NCBI RefSeq assembly: GCF_900108035.1
Contig: NZ_FNVS01000007.1
Location: forward strand, 62,001 to 126,000
Direction of reading: 5' to 3'
DNA length: 64,000 bases
DNA from: Parabacteroides chinchillae
Lineage (GTDB): Bacteria > Bacteroidota > Bacteroidia > Bacteroidales > Tannerellaceae
This document shows, in pieces, positions 23,385-32,516 of this stretch. A model generated the notes under the pieces. It worked only from the letters and a program-made list of their open reading frames with translations. It did not search any database and had not been told where the DNA came from. The first letter of the stretch is position 1. Each line of letters opens with the position of its first letter. The translations under genes and the position numbers were made by a program.

Positions 23385-23653
23385 AAATCCTGCGCTTTTC
23401 CAGCCAGTACAAAAAAGACGCCAAGAGATTCCGCAACCAGCCGAAGAAAATGGAAAAGGTTGTGAAAATATTGGGTATGCTCCGTGATGAGATTCCCATA
23501 CCCCCGGAATATAGTCCCCATATGTTGAAAGGGGACTACAAGGGGTGCATGGAATGTCATGTAGAAGGAGATTTTCTACTGATCTGGATTGACGAAACGG
23601 AAAATCAGATAGGCGTTTTGCGTCTCGGCTCCCATTCGGAATTGTTCGGCTGA
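23381..23653 (+). CDS. YafQ/RelE-superfamily mRNA interferase toxin, 90 aa
   Basis: This is the typical YafQ length and layout: MKILRFSSQYKKDAKRF (basic first helices), LRDEIPIPPEYSPHMLKGDYKGCMECHVEGDFLLIWI (the LkG.ykg..e.Hi.pDwlLiy core with the family His), and a final LRLGSHSELFG, the G(T/S)HseLF end that carries the catalytic His. YafQ cleaves mRNA at the ribosomal A site. It is translated from an ATGA overlap with the antitoxin. It ends 2 bp before the traO stop on the other strand, so the module sits in a tight slot inside the tra region. Confidence 0.88.
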   Translation: MKILRFSSQYKKDAKRFRNQPKKMEKVVKILGMLRDEIPIPPEYSPHMLKGDYKGCMECHVEGDFLLIWIDETENQIGVLRLGSHSELFG

Positions 23654-23655
23654 TT

Positions 23656-24126
23656 TCAGAAAGGTATCTTGAATCCGAGCATGAGGCCGTTGCGGAACGT
23701 GTCGCCATGCAGGAAATTCACATTATTCTTTTGTATGATCGAGAACTCGCATCCGTTCTGAAACACATAATTGTATTCAAAGCCCCCCTCGATACCGATG
23801 AAAAACTTTCTCTCCACAGCTCCGAACTGAGGGCCGAAGCGGACACGGAAGCTGCCGTTCTTGTAACGGTGAAGTCGGTGTTTGTAGATTATACCCCCGT
23901 CCCAGTAATAACCTTTCCAGAACTGACCCTCGCCCGATTTCCAGTGATTGCCAATCTCGCCATAGACCTCCACGGCGTTGCCGTAGGTGAACGACCTCTC
24001 GTAGCCAACGGTGGCGTTGAGAGTTGACGGGAACAGGAAGCCGGCGTTGACGGCTATCTTGTTTTCCTGCGCGGTGGCCGTGAGAGAAGCCACCGCACAA
24101 ATGATTGCGAAAAGTATCTTTTTCAT
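23656..24126 (-). CDS. traO: TraO-like conjugal transfer protein, 156 aa
   Basis: A signal peptide (ILFAIICAVASLTATAQ) precedes a small beta-rich domain with repeated aromatic strands and a GLMLGFKIPF end, like an outer-membrane beta-barrel. This is the normal look of CTnDOT-type TraO. It follows traN by 9 bp and is the last gene before the toxin-antitoxin interruption. The role is probably in the outer part of the transfer channel. Confidence 0.8.
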   Translation of the reverse strand: MKKILFAIICAVASLTATAQENKIAVNAGFLFPSTLNATVGYERSFTYGNAVEVYGEIGNHWKSGEGQFWKGYYWDGGIIYKHRLHRYKNGSFRVRFGPQFGAVERKFFIGIEGGFEYNYVFQNGCEFSIIQKNNVNFLHGDTFRNGLMLGFKIPF

Positions 24127-24135
24127 AGTGCCGGA

Positions 24136-25008
24136 TTATTTGTAGATATGGGGTGAATAGTTGAACGGCAGATTTTTGAGTATGTCGGAGTCGAAGCCGT
24201 CGGCGTTGAGAATATCGTCATACTCCACGGTAAGGGTTATGACACGTCCGCTTATCTGGTTCTCCGATATTTCGATGCGGAGCACCTTCTCGTCCGGGAA
24301 AGTCAGCTTGTCAAGCACAAGCACGTTGCGGTAGTTCTTCTTGAACTTCCTGGCAAGGTTCAGCGAATATACCGGCGACAGTTCCACCGTCTGCGAGTTT
24401 GTGGCCTTGACCTCCTTCTTGTCAGTGAGCTTCACACGCACCTCGGCGATGTCGTATGCTATCTTCGTGCTGTTCTGAAGGGAGTAGTCGATGAAGAAAT
24501 AATCGCCTATCGAATAGATGTTGTTGACAATCGCCTTCATGCCGTTGGCTCTGGAGACCACCTGATTATATTTTCGGCCGCTGCCATATACGGCCCAGGC
24601 GTAACGTGTCATTTCGGACTGTGGCATGGATACCTCCGGATTGATGTAGGAGTCCAAACGGGCGTATGGCACACGGTGGATAGAGGCGGCACGCGAGGGT
24701 GCGGAGGTATATACCACATCGTACTGTGCCAGATGCCGCTCGCCGATGAGTGTGAGAGTACCCATCAGCTCACCCTCGCGGTAAAGTGTGGGTACTGAGT
24801 CAGCCTCGATGAACGGCTTGATACGCACGATGTTGTCGGCACACTGGTTGCCGATAATCTTTGTGGTGGATAAGTCCACCATCTTGATATTCTCAGGCAT
24901 GACGATATGTGTTGTCACCTCCGAGTTGACAAGGATCTTCTCTTTGGCTGTCGCCGGGATTGCGACGGCGCATAGCGCGAGGGTCGCTGCAATTATTCTA
25001 TCTTTCAT
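24136..25008 (-). CDS. traN: TraN-like conjugal transfer protein (VirB9-type), 290 aa
   Basis: It has a signal peptide (IIAATLALCAVAIPATAKEK), then beta-rich sequence with EVTTHIVMPENIKMVDLST, the MSQSEMTRYAWAVYG-like middle and an IFIDYSLQNSTKIAYDI-like C-terminal region. Order and features match Bacteroidetes TraN, the functional counterpart of VirB9 in the periplasmic core complex. It lies between traM and traO with 9-21 bp gaps. Confidence 0.85.
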   Translation of the reverse strand: MKDRIIAATLALCAVAIPATAKEKILVNSEVTTHIVMPENIKMVDLSTTKIIGNQCADNIVRIKPFIEADSVPTLYREGELMGTLTLIGERHLAQYDVVYTSAPSRAASIHRVPYARLDSYINPEVSMPQSEMTRYAWAVYGSGRKYNQVVSRANGMKAIVNNIYSIGDYFFIDYSLQNSTKIAYDIAEVRVKLTDKKEVKATNSQTVELSPVYSLNLARKFKKNYRNVLVLDKLTFPDEKVLRIEISENQISGRVITLTVEYDDILNADGFDSDILKNLPFNYSPHIYK

Positions 25009-25029
25009 AATGGGTTGGTTGATTACCGG

Positions 25030-26229
25030 TTAATATGCTTCGTCTGAATTGATAAGGTAAACGATAGTGTTGTATTTGATTTTCGCCTTGTTCTTGCGGA
25101 TATTGGCCGACACAGCGGAGGTCGCCGAGTTATACATATTCTGGAGAGCCTGCAAAGCGATGGCCTCGCCGGATATTCCGGAGCCGTAGCCGCTCTCCGA
25201 CTCAAAGCTGATATTCTGCTGCACTGTGCTGGCACCCGCCTCTTTCATAAAGTCGCGGAAAGCGGACTCCGGGACATAGAAGCCCTCCATGCCGTCGTTG
25301 TCGAACACCGACAGGTTCACTTTCAGGAACTTTCCTCCTACAAGAATGGAAGTGATGGCGGCGCGGACACGCTGTTGGCCGAAGCCTGTGACAGTGCCGT
25401 ACAGATATGTGCCTTTTGCAAGCCTCACATCATGTATTGTCACATCGTCGAGCAACTTGAAGCGTAGCCTCGTGCCCTCGTGCGCCTTTGTTGTCTTGTC
25501 GATCATGGCACGGATAAGCGGAGCATCGACATTATCGGCCGAACTTCCCACAGTATTGAACTTGTCGGCATTGGTCTCCCGTGATTTGAGCACCAGCAAT
25601 GGGCGGTTCTTCTCACGCTCTATCTCCCGCGCCCTTGCTATGGAGTCGGCCCTGTGCTTGCGCATGGCTTCCTCCGGGTCGGGCTGTCCTATGCCAAGTC
25701 CGGCCTCGATAGCTTTCTGACGCTCGTAGCTGCGTTGCTGTATCGCCTCAAGGTCGCGTGCATATTCGCTCCGGGGGTCAACGGCAGGCTCATGGTCGGC
25801 AGGATTATAGCCGTCGCCGTAGGCGTATGAGTTGATATGGCGGCGCGATTCAGCAAGGGAACGCTCCAGTTCCTCCAGCTCCTGCTGCTGACGGATACGC
25901 TCGGCCTCGGCCGCGTCGAGACGGTTCAGCTCGTCTTCGGTGTAGCCGTGTTCAAGAGCCTCGCGTTCCTCCTGTTCCTCGCCGAGCGCACCCACGGCGG
26001 TAAAGGCGTCCTCGTCACCGAAGCGGCGTGACATCTCGAACATCTTGTCACCGGGAGCCTCGGCGTTGGCCTCCGGCAGAGTGGAGTTGATACGGTCTGT
26101 CGCCACGGCATGAGGGTCGTCGCCACCGCCGCCGAAAGTCTCCATAGCGAAATATATCAGCGCACACAGCGGCACGAAAATCACCGCAGGGAAGATATAC
26201 TTCGGTTGTCTGAAATTAATTCTTTTCAT
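25030..26229 (-). CDS. traM: TraM-like conjugal transfer protein (VirB10-type), 399 aa
   Basis: A short cytoplasmic N-terminus and one membrane segment (IFPAVIFVPLCALIYFAM) precede a long Glu/Arg-rich linker with coiled-coil character (about 75-190). The C-terminal beta domain ends in NTIVYLINSDEAY. TraM spans the periplasm like VirB10. The start overlaps the traL stop by 14 bp. The coiled-coil linker with many Glu-Arg-Leu repeats is the most variable part of this family. Confidence 0.87.
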   Translation of the reverse strand: MKRINFRQPKYIFPAVIFVPLCALIYFAMETFGGGGDDPHAVATDRINSTLPEANAEAPGDKMFEMSRRFGDEDAFTAVGALGEEQEEREALEHGYTEDELNRLDAAEAERIRQQQELEELERSLAESRRHINSYAYGDGYNPADHEPAVDPRSEYARDLEAIQQRSYERQKAIEAGLGIGQPDPEEAMRKHRADSIARAREIEREKNRPLLVLKSRETNADKFNTVGSSADNVDAPLIRAMIDKTTKAHEGTRLRFKLLDDVTIHDVRLAKGTYLYGTVTGFGQQRVRAAITSILVGGKFLKVNLSVFDNDGMEGFYVPESAFRDFMKEAGASTVQQNISFESESGYGSGISGEAIALQALQNMYNSATSAVSANIRKNKAKIKYNTIVYLINSDEAY

Positions 26230-26713
26230 TGTTATCGTTATGTTTGAGGGATTTTACAATCTGTTCAAGCTGCCTGTACCGGCGTATTATGCCTATTGAG
26301 TCGGCATGGCTCTTGCGTGGAATGGCGATAAGGGAGTCAAGTTCATGCTTGACCGCCTGACCGTCTCCGGTTATCTCCATGAGCCGTCGGCGTTGCGCCT
26401 CCTTGTTGGCCTGAATGGTGCGGAAGCCGCTGAAGATAGGCTCGACTTTGGCGATGGATTGCAGTTCCGGCTCCTGTGATTCCATCCTTGCCCCGGTCAC
26501 TATGATGTCGCACACGAGTATCATCAACAGAGAGCCGACGACATAGCCGAAAGTCCGGCGAGGGTGTCGCGTGGCCCATGAATTGGCCTTTCTGATCCGG
26601 GCGGCCAGACGGTAGCGTGTGCCTATGGCACCCATCTTAGGGCGGAGCCATGAGCGCACCGCGCCATGTGCTTTCCTCCGGTTGTCGCTGAAAGTTTGTT
26701 TGAGGGATTTCAT
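26216..26713 (-). CDS. traL: TraL-like small membrane protein, 165 aa
   Basis: A basic N-terminus (KSLKQTFSDNRRKAH, many Arg/Lys) precedes one membrane span (FGYVVGSLLMILVCDIIVTGA, shortened in meaning to about residues 65-85) and a periplasmic helical tail. Size and place between traK and traM fit TraL of the Bacteroidetes tra operon. ATG 26713 is chosen; the alternative TTG at 26737 would overlap traK. A scaffold role in the inner-membrane complex is likely. Confidence 0.75.
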   Translation of the reverse strand: MKSLKQTFSDNRRKAHGAVRSWLRPKMGAIGTRYRLAARIRKANSWATRHPRRTFGYVVGSLLMILVCDIIVTGARMESQEPELQSIAKVEPIFSGFRTIQANKEAQRRRLMEITGDGQAVKHELDSLIAIPRKSHADSIGIIRRYRQLEQIVKSLKHNDNNEKN

Positions 26714-26733
26714 ATCGGGATTTGAGAGATTTG

Positions 26734-27330
26734 TCAATAGTCAAGGTCTTTGTTTTCAAGAGTACGCCAGTTGGTTATCATCAGTCCGTGGGGATTGTTC
26801 TGAGTGCGTGGCACATTCTCCACATAGCCGGTGGTGAGCATGGTACGTTTGAGGTCGCGCGTGCGCCTCTTGATAATCTGCGTCCCGTAGTAGCTGAACT
26901 TGCGTGTATGCTCGTCGAACTGGATAGAGTCACAGATTATGGTGCAGACAGCCGAGGATGATATTATGTCGGAGTAAAAGCCGTTCTCGTCAAGGGCCTG
27001 CTTCTGCTTCAGGGCGGTGCCGTCAGCCATATACATGGCCTTGCCGACAGTCCATTTGATATAGTCGTTGTCGGGAGGGAGATTGAAAAAATACTGGTGG
27101 AAGAGCTGGATATGCGCTTTCGCCTCCATGATGAAATTGGCTTCAAGTCCGGCACGCTCGGCAAGGAACGGAATGTCGCCGTCAAGAATATATATCTGCT
27201 TGCGCTCCTCGGTCACGAGCGACACGCAACGCCACACGGTGAACCCGCAGATGGCGGCGCAACCTATTATGGTTGCCATTACCGTCATCATTGCGAGCCG
27301 TGTTTTCTGTTCAAGGGATTTTATCAGCAT
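26734..27330 (-). CDS. traK: TraK-like conjugal transfer protein (VirB8-type), 198 aa
   Basis: It has an N-terminal membrane anchor (LAMMTVMATIIGCAAICGF) and a periplasmic domain with HIQLFHQYFFNLPPDNDYIKW, the conserved TraK core, and YYGTQIIKRRTRDLKRTMLTTG. It matches Bacteroidetes TraK, a VirB8 counterpart that assembles the inner-membrane platform. It lies directly behind traJ (19 bp). Confidence 0.9.
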   Translation of the reverse strand: MLIKSLEQKTRLAMMTVMATIIGCAAICGFTVWRCVSLVTEERKQIYILDGDIPFLAERAGLEANFIMEAKAHIQLFHQYFFNLPPDNDYIKWTVGKAMYMADGTALKQKQALDENGFYSDIISSSAVCTIICDSIQFDEHTRKFSYYGTQIIKRRTRDLKRTMLTTGYVENVPRTQNNPHGLMITNWRTLENKDLDY

Positions 27331-27349
27331 GATAATCTTGTTTGTCTGA

Positions 27350-28495
27350 TTAAGGGGTGTGTTTCAGATTTCTTCCTGCCTGTGCGCCGATTGAACCGGC
27401 CACGTTCCGGGTCACGTTGGTAGCTTTGAGAGCCGCCGAACCGCCCATCATAGCCGCGCCCATAGCGACACTGCCTGAGGGAGATGCGGCACCGCTGCTG
27501 ACACCGCCGGGTATGAGCCATGATGAGACCTCAGGGACAAATCGTATGATATAGGCCCCGACAAGCATACCCATAGCGTACATACAGTTGGAGCCAATGC
27601 CCTGCAAACCGAGCGCGCCTATCTGCTCCCATGAGTTGACAGCACCGTGCAACAGGTGGTTGTAGGCCACCAGATCCTCCTGAAGATTATACATCAGTAT
27701 GAAGTCTATGTAGTACAGGCACATATAGGTCACGAAGCCCCATAATGTGAGGGAGAGGAATTTTGACATCCATTGGCTCCATGCCGAGTTCCACGGCGGA
27801 GCGAGGGACAGGGCGAACATTATGGGGCAGAACACAATCATTATCGCTATGAATATCCTCTGCGCCACAAGTATGCCGTAGTAGGACATCTGGAAAATCA
27901 GCTCCCCTACAAAGCGTATCACGTCGTTTATCCATTCGCTTACCTTTGTCTCAGCGGCCACCGCCGCACGCTGGGCGTAGTTGTTGATGGTCTCGCCGAG
28001 GTTTTCCACGTTATACACGAGTTTGTCCCACCAGTTCGCGTCCTCGCCTATGGACGCCACCTGTTTTGCCGTGGATATTGAATCCTGCACTGCACGGAGG
28101 CGTTCAAGGTACTCGCCTTGCTTCTGGGCCACTTTCAGTTCCAGTGCCGCGACCTCCTTGTTCTTCGCCATAGCCATTGACTTAGTGGTGGCTTCCAAAG
28201 ACTTGCCGGGCATCTGGAGAGCCGAGCATATCCATGATGAAGATGATATGCACATTGATATGCCTATGATGCGGAGCAGCTTCATCACGTCCATTCCTCG
28301 CCGTCCGAGCATCATCATCCAGCACTCGTAAGAGCCTACGCACAGGGCGAGCAACAGTCCGAGCATACGGGCGAAGCTGATGGTGTCGCCCAAAATCGCC
28401 ACATTCGGAAACGCCTCCATCGCCACAAGCAGCTTGTCGAGGCTCTGGTCGATAGCCGGAAGCCCCATTGTGCAGAGTATTGATAATAAAGTCAT
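27350..28495 (-). CDS. traJ: TraJ-like polytopic conjugation protein (VirB6-type), 381 aa
   Basis: Many hydrophobic segments are present at both ends, with a central amphipathic helical stretch (LEATTKSMAMAKNKEVAALELKV). A Ser/Ala/Gly-rich C-terminus includes LIPGGVSSGAASPSGSVAMGAA. WSQWMSKFLSLTLWGFVTYMCLYYIDF is the typical TraJ core. TraJ is the VirB6-like inner-membrane channel component. It follows the DUF5045-like protein by 26 bp. Confidence 0.88.
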   Translation of the reverse strand: MTLLSILCTMGLPAIDQSLDKLLVAMEAFPNVAILGDTISFARMLGLLLALCVGSYECWMMMLGRRGMDVMKLLRIIGISMCISSSSWICSALQMPGKSLEATTKSMAMAKNKEVAALELKVAQKQGEYLERLRAVQDSISTAKQVASIGEDANWWDKLVYNVENLGETINNYAQRAAVAAETKVSEWINDVIRFVGELIFQMSYYGILVAQRIFIAIMIVFCPIMFALSLAPPWNSAWSQWMSKFLSLTLWGFVTYMCLYYIDFILMYNLQEDLVAYNHLLHGAVNSWEQIGALGLQGIGSNCMYAMGMLVGAYIIRFVPEVSSWLIPGGVSSGAASPSGSVAMGAAMMGGSAALKATNVTRNVAGSIGAQAGRNLKHTP

Positions 28496-28521
28496 ATAGT
28501 TTTCAATTAGTCAGGTTAATG

Positions 28522-29211
28522 TTAGTAATGGGTGGCGGCCACTGCCGCGAGACGGGCGGTGCGCGACACCAGTTTTCCCATCTCGGTCTTTGCTTCCTCG
28601 TATGCCTGTTGCCGCTTTGCGTTCTCCAGCCCGTAGCCGACACCCTGTTTATGGATATAGGCGATATTGGCGCAGATGATCTCGTTCTGCCGTGACAGCT
28701 CGTCAACCTGATACTTCATCTTCCCCTTGCTCTTGTTAAGGCAGTAGAGAAGCCCGTCGGCGATACAGTCCTGCATACGGCTGAACTCGTCCTTGTAGAT
28801 CGAATAGGTGACATCGACAGCCCGGTCAGCCTCACGTGCCAGTTCCTCCTTGTAGAGAGATTCGACGTATGCACGCTCTTTCTCCACTTTCGAGAGTTTC
28901 TGCCGCTGGGTCTCTTCCGCCGTGACGCGCACGGGCATGATGCGTTTGACATTCGATTTCTCCTCCTTGAAGCGGACGCGGTAGCCGGATTTGAAGCCGG
29001 CCCACTTCCAGTACATTTCCGCGCCGGAATAATTCTTGTGCAGGAAATAATAATACCAGTCGGGAGCGAAGCCCCACGGCCCGTTCTCCATAGACTGCCA
29101 TTGCTTCTCCTTCTGGTCGTCATGGATTTTGGGTGTCTTGGCCGACACCGCCGCCGGGAGTGCCGCGATGAGCAGGGCGAGCGATAATGCGGTGATAGTT
29201 CTGAATTTCAT
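28522..29211 (-). CDS. Secreted DUF5045-like conjugation protein, 229 aa
   Basis: The signal peptide is ITALSLALLIAALPAAVSA. The mature protein begins with NGPWGFAPDWYYYFLHKNYSGAEMYWKWAGFKSGYRVRF (abbreviated), a Trp/Tyr-rich block found in proteins encoded in this slot of non-CTnDOT Bacteroidales tra operons. Then come long charged helices. It is probably a periplasmic structural factor. It lies between the second TraI-like gene and traJ. The DUF number is from memory and less certain than the gene itself. Confidence 0.7.
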   Translation of the reverse strand: MKFRTITALSLALLIAALPAAVSAKTPKIHDDQKEKQWQSMENGPWGFAPDWYYYFLHKNYSGAEMYWKWAGFKSGYRVRFKEEKSNVKRIMPVRVTAEETQRQKLSKVEKERAYVESLYKEELAREADRAVDVTYSIYKDEFSRMQDCIADGLLYCLNKSKGKMKYQVDELSRQNEIICANIAYIHKQGVGYGLENAKRQQAYEEAKTEMGKLVSRTARLAAVAATHY

Positions 29212-29224
29212 GATCGGTATATGT

Positions 29225-29902
29225 TTATTGGTTCCACTTGTTGATTACCGCTCCCACAATCTCGTCCTTGACATCGGAGGTAAGTATCTCCCAGATGTAG
29301 TCAGGCTTCCAGCCGCAGTTTGTCATGAGGTAGCACCACAGGTTGGCGTTGTCGATAATCCGCCGGGCGTTCTCTATGGTGTCCTTCAGCGACATGACAA
29401 GGTTCATCTTCTCGTCCATCGAGGCTTTCATGAGGTTTATGCCGGAGGCGGCCACGGTAGCGTATAGTTTCTGGGCGTGCTTTATCTCGCGTGCTATGGC
29501 AAGGTTGGCGTCGGCATAGTACCACGCGACAAAAGGCTTCTTTGTCACATACTTGTAAGTGTTTACCGTAAAGTCCTTGTATTCCTTTGTCAGCAGATAG
29601 AGTGAGCTGGTGGTCGAGGATATGGCTGCGGCGAGTACCACGTATGAGTATGCGTTGTTGAGCTTGGTGTCGAGTGTCGAGCGTACATCATTGAACTTCT
29701 CCGCCCCTTTGGTGACAAGCGATTGCTCCCCGAAGCTCGTGGCTATGCGTGCCAACGCCTGGTCTTCATCTTTCTTGACAGCCTTGTGCAGAGCCATAAG
29801 AGCCTCGAAAGTCGGCAGGTCTTTCGGAAAGTCGAAGGCAAATGACTTAAAGGGAAGAAGCAAAGCCACCAGAGCCATGATTGTAAGTTTCCGTATTATC
29901 AT
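29225..29902 (-). CDS. Secreted helical conjugation protein, 225 aa
   Basis: A signal peptide (KLTIMALVALLLPFKSFAF) precedes an all-helical protein with NNAYSYVVLAAAISSTTSSLYLL and INLMKASMDEKMNLV. It resembles TraI-type periplasmic proteins of this operon in size, export and helical content, but lacks their DPEGWAN end. It is 7 bp downstream of the TraI-like gene and 13 bp upstream of the DUF5045-like gene. I cannot assign a function beyond transfer. Confidence 0.7.
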   Translation of the reverse strand: MIIRKLTIMALVALLLPFKSFAFDFPKDLPTFEALMALHKAVKKDEDQALARIATSFGEQSLVTKGAEKFNDVRSTLDTKLNNAYSYVVLAAAISSTTSSLYLLTKEYKDFTVNTYKYVTKKPFVAWYYADANLAIAREIKHAQKLYATVAASGINLMKASMDEKMNLVMSLKDTIENARRIIDNANLWCYLMTNCGWKPDYIWEILTSDVKDEIVGAVINKWNQ

Positions 29903-29909
29903 GGCTCCG

Positions 29910-30668
29910 TCATTTTATAATCCGCAGTCCGTTCCAGTTGAGTATCAGCATACCTACCTGATTCTGCATGACTTTCATATTGGCCCAGCCCTCCGGGTCT
30001 ATGGCGAAAAACAGGTCGTCCTTTGTGGCGTACTGAGCCATAGCCATCATAGCCTGAACCTTGTAGCGGATTTCGAGAAGGTCGGTGTAGATTTTGTTGG
30101 CTACCGTCAGCCGGTCGTAACGGTCAAGGAGATTGTATCCGTCGCTCTTGGTCTCGGCAGTAGCCTGGCCTTTGAGGGGATTCTGAACCTTGCCGTTGTT
30201 GACTATATTGATGAAGTCGGCCACAAGCTGCTGTGTCTGAGCCGTGAGGTTGCCGAGTTCGTTAAGGCAGAGAGCCTTGTTGGTGAACTTGGCCTTGCTT
30301 ACGGTCTTTACCAGCTCCGGCACACTCTTCACTATGTCGAAGGCGCACAGTCCTATCTCCACATAATATTTGCTCTCCGTGCCGAAGCCTGAGATATTCT
30401 CCATAGTCACCTTGTAGAGTTCGGTGATGGTAGCCATGCTCACGGTGTATTGCTCCAGCTTGTTCTGCTTGGCGGATATGGAGTCGAGCCTTTTGTTGTG
30501 CTGATCCTCGATGGCTTTCTGCGATGCGAGATTGGTTGTCACCGCTTTCAGGCAGTACGGGTCAATCACCACTTTCCATGCCGAGGCTGTGCCGAAAAAG
30601 CACGTCACGCAGATAATCAGCATGAGGTTACGCATGGCGTATTGTGAATTATGTTTTGGATTTACCAT
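29910..30668 (-). CDS. TraI-like (DUF4141-type) periplasmic conjugation protein, 252 aa
   Basis: It carries a signal peptide (MRNLMLIICVTCFFGTASA). A start at ATG 30635 would put the signal at the very N-terminus; the ATG at 30668 overlaps the traG stop by 7 bp. Helices follow, and the end is DDLFFAIDPEGWANMKVMQNQVG, which resembles the protein at 9164. In CTnDOT-type operons traG is followed by such secreted TraI-like proteins. It is probably needed for pore assembly. Confidence 0.78.
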   Translation of the reverse strand: MVNPKHNSQYAMRNLMLIICVTCFFGTASAWKVVIDPYCLKAVTTNLASQKAIEDQHNKRLDSISAKQNKLEQYTVSMATITELYKVTMENISGFGTESKYYVEIGLCAFDIVKSVPELVKTVSKAKFTNKALCLNELGNLTAQTQQLVADFINIVNNGKVQNPLKGQATAETKSDGYNLLDRYDRLTVANKIYTDLLEIRYKVQAMMAMAQYATKDDLFFAIDPEGWANMKVMQNQVGMLILNWNGLRIIK

Positions 30669-32206
30669 AGCGACATTACTTTCTGTTGTTGGTTGACCTT
30701 TCGGGCAAAATCAAGATATTTGGATATTCCGGCTCTCTTGCGGTCGGCCTCGATGTTGGTTATCGCCTCCTGCATGGTGCCGTAATGACGAAGGTATATT
30801 TTCAGAGCCTCTTTCTCGGCCCGCTCGGTTGTGTAGGCCCAGTAACACTCCGGCGGCTCCTCGACGCCATAGACATCGGAGTTCTGGCCGCGACATATCC
30901 ACACCTCTTTGAAGTAGTTGCGTCCCTCCTTGTTATTGAGGGCGTTGACTGTGAATATCTGCTGTTTCTGAATGGGCGTCAGTCCGAGTATGGCCGCTAT
31001 GTCGCTGTACCTGTCCTTGAACTTCGACTGGTCGAGCAATATCTTCACATCGGAGTTGTTGATTATCGCCTCCTTTACGATGGGAGAGTCTATGACATCG
31101 TTAAGCTCCTGTGTCACCACACCGGCTATGCCGTGGAACTTGCGGACGGTCTTATACAGGAACTTTATGTATTCCGCCATAGTGGGCGAGGCTATCGCTT
31201 TCCATGCCTCCTCGATTATCAGGGCCTTGCGACCCTTCTTGATACGCATTTTCTGGAGAAACACGTCCATGATTATCAGCACAACGATAGGGAAAAGCAC
31301 CGGGTCATCCTTTATCTTGTCGATTTCAAAGACAATGAACCGCTCGTCGAAAAGATTGGTGTCAAGGTCGGAGTTGAGCGTCACCTCCAGCTCTCCACCA
31401 CGGTAGAACTGTTTGAGGATAGCGGCGAAGTCGCGTATGTCGAAATGTATCTTTTCCAGCGATGTGATCTGCGGTATCCGTTCAAGGGCGAACTCGTAGT
31501 AGGTGTTGAAAGATAGCGACGGCACTTTGAGGCGGCGTTTCTGCTCCTCCATGTGGTCTATCTGCTTGTCAATCTTCATCAGCATAGAGGTCTCGTGCAG
31601 CTCTTTCTTATACACCTCAATCTTTGAGGCAGCTTTCTCTTTCTCCGCCTCGGTAGTGGCGCGGTCAACAATCATGGCCCGCAGTGCCCGGCACTGGCGG
31701 ATTATCTTGTTGCGCCGTTCCTCCGAAGGGAGTATGAGGGCGCGGACGGTTGTCTTTGTCTCCGGCTCAGGGGAGTTTATCTGCTCCTCGATGTCACGCA
31801 TATCGGTGGCGAACTTCTCGTAGTCGTCCTCCATTTTGGCCGCCACGAGCAATTTCTGGCGCAAGCCCTCACGCTCCGTGTCGGAGAAAGATGTGAACGG
31901 ATTGAAATACGCCTCGTAATATTCCACGATAGTCTGGTTGACAAGCATATCCTCAATCTTGGATGGAGCCTCGTTGCCTTTGAAAATCAGGAATATCAGC
32001 GATTTGAGAAAATTCTTCTTCTCCCCGAAGTTCTGCTCGTATTCCTCGCGTGTAACCTTAAACGGGTTCATGGATATAGGCTTCTCCTTTGAGTATGAGA
32101 TGTATGTGCCGCCGAAATAACCGCATATACCCTCATAGGAGTCGCCGGTATCGACCATCACGACATCGGTGTTCTGCTCCAGCAACTGTCTTACCACACT
32201 GTTCAT
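30662..32206 (-). pseudogene. traG: traG (VirB4 ATPase), 3' part, separated by the IME
   Basis: The frame begins exactly where the other half stops: NSVVRQLLEQNTDVVMVDTGDSYEGI, the helix and strand that follow Walker A in VirB4 ATPases. Walker B is in the KALIIEEAWKAIASP strand-helix near residue 320, and GIAGVVTQELNDV and ILLDQSKFKDRY are the VirB4 C-terminal landmarks. On its own it lacks the N-terminal docking region and the P-loop. The apparent ATG (32204-32206) is inside the attachment core CATGTGGAA. Precise loss of 32213-40765 rejoins it in frame with 42049-40766. Confidence 0.92.
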
Positions 32207-32212
32207 GTGGAA
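32204..32212. other. Attachment core, left junction
   Basis: CATGTGGAA, identical to 40757-40765. Nearby integrase arm-type candidates are CTGAAAATCAA (32236-32246, also at 40690-40700) and CGGTACAA (32263-32270; also 33758-33765 and 40621-40628, with TGGTACAA at 40610-40617). Confidence 0.8.
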
Positions 32213-32235
32213 TTCATATGAGAGGACTTTTGTTA

Positions 32236-32246
32236 CTGAAAATCAA
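32236..32246. repeat. 11-bp subterminal repeat, left copy
   Basis: CTGAAAATCAA, 24 bp inside the left core; the same 11 bp occur at 40690-40700, 57 bp inside the right core, in the same orientation. The equal presence near both ends suggests integrase arm-type binding. Confidence 0.5.
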
Positions 32247-32516
32247 CCATATAAGAAAATAACGGTACAACTATCAGTTAGGGAAAAGAGGGAATAAAAA
32301 AGTTGCTTTGAGGGAGTGAAAGGATTAGAAAAATCGTGTATTTTGAATGAAAGATTTAACTAAATATTAACAGTTGATAAGGTTTTTTACAGAACGATAA
32401 TAGCGGTTCGGAATGAGGATAAATACAAAACAATCCTTGAATAGAAAAGAAATGCTCCATAATCTTGTGGGTTGTGCCACGAAATTATGGAGCAAGTATG
32501 CAAAGCGAAGTGACGC

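Noticed and set aside
27773-28331. Plus-strand frames opposite traJ
   Set aside because: Antisense to a polytopic Tra protein; no motifs.
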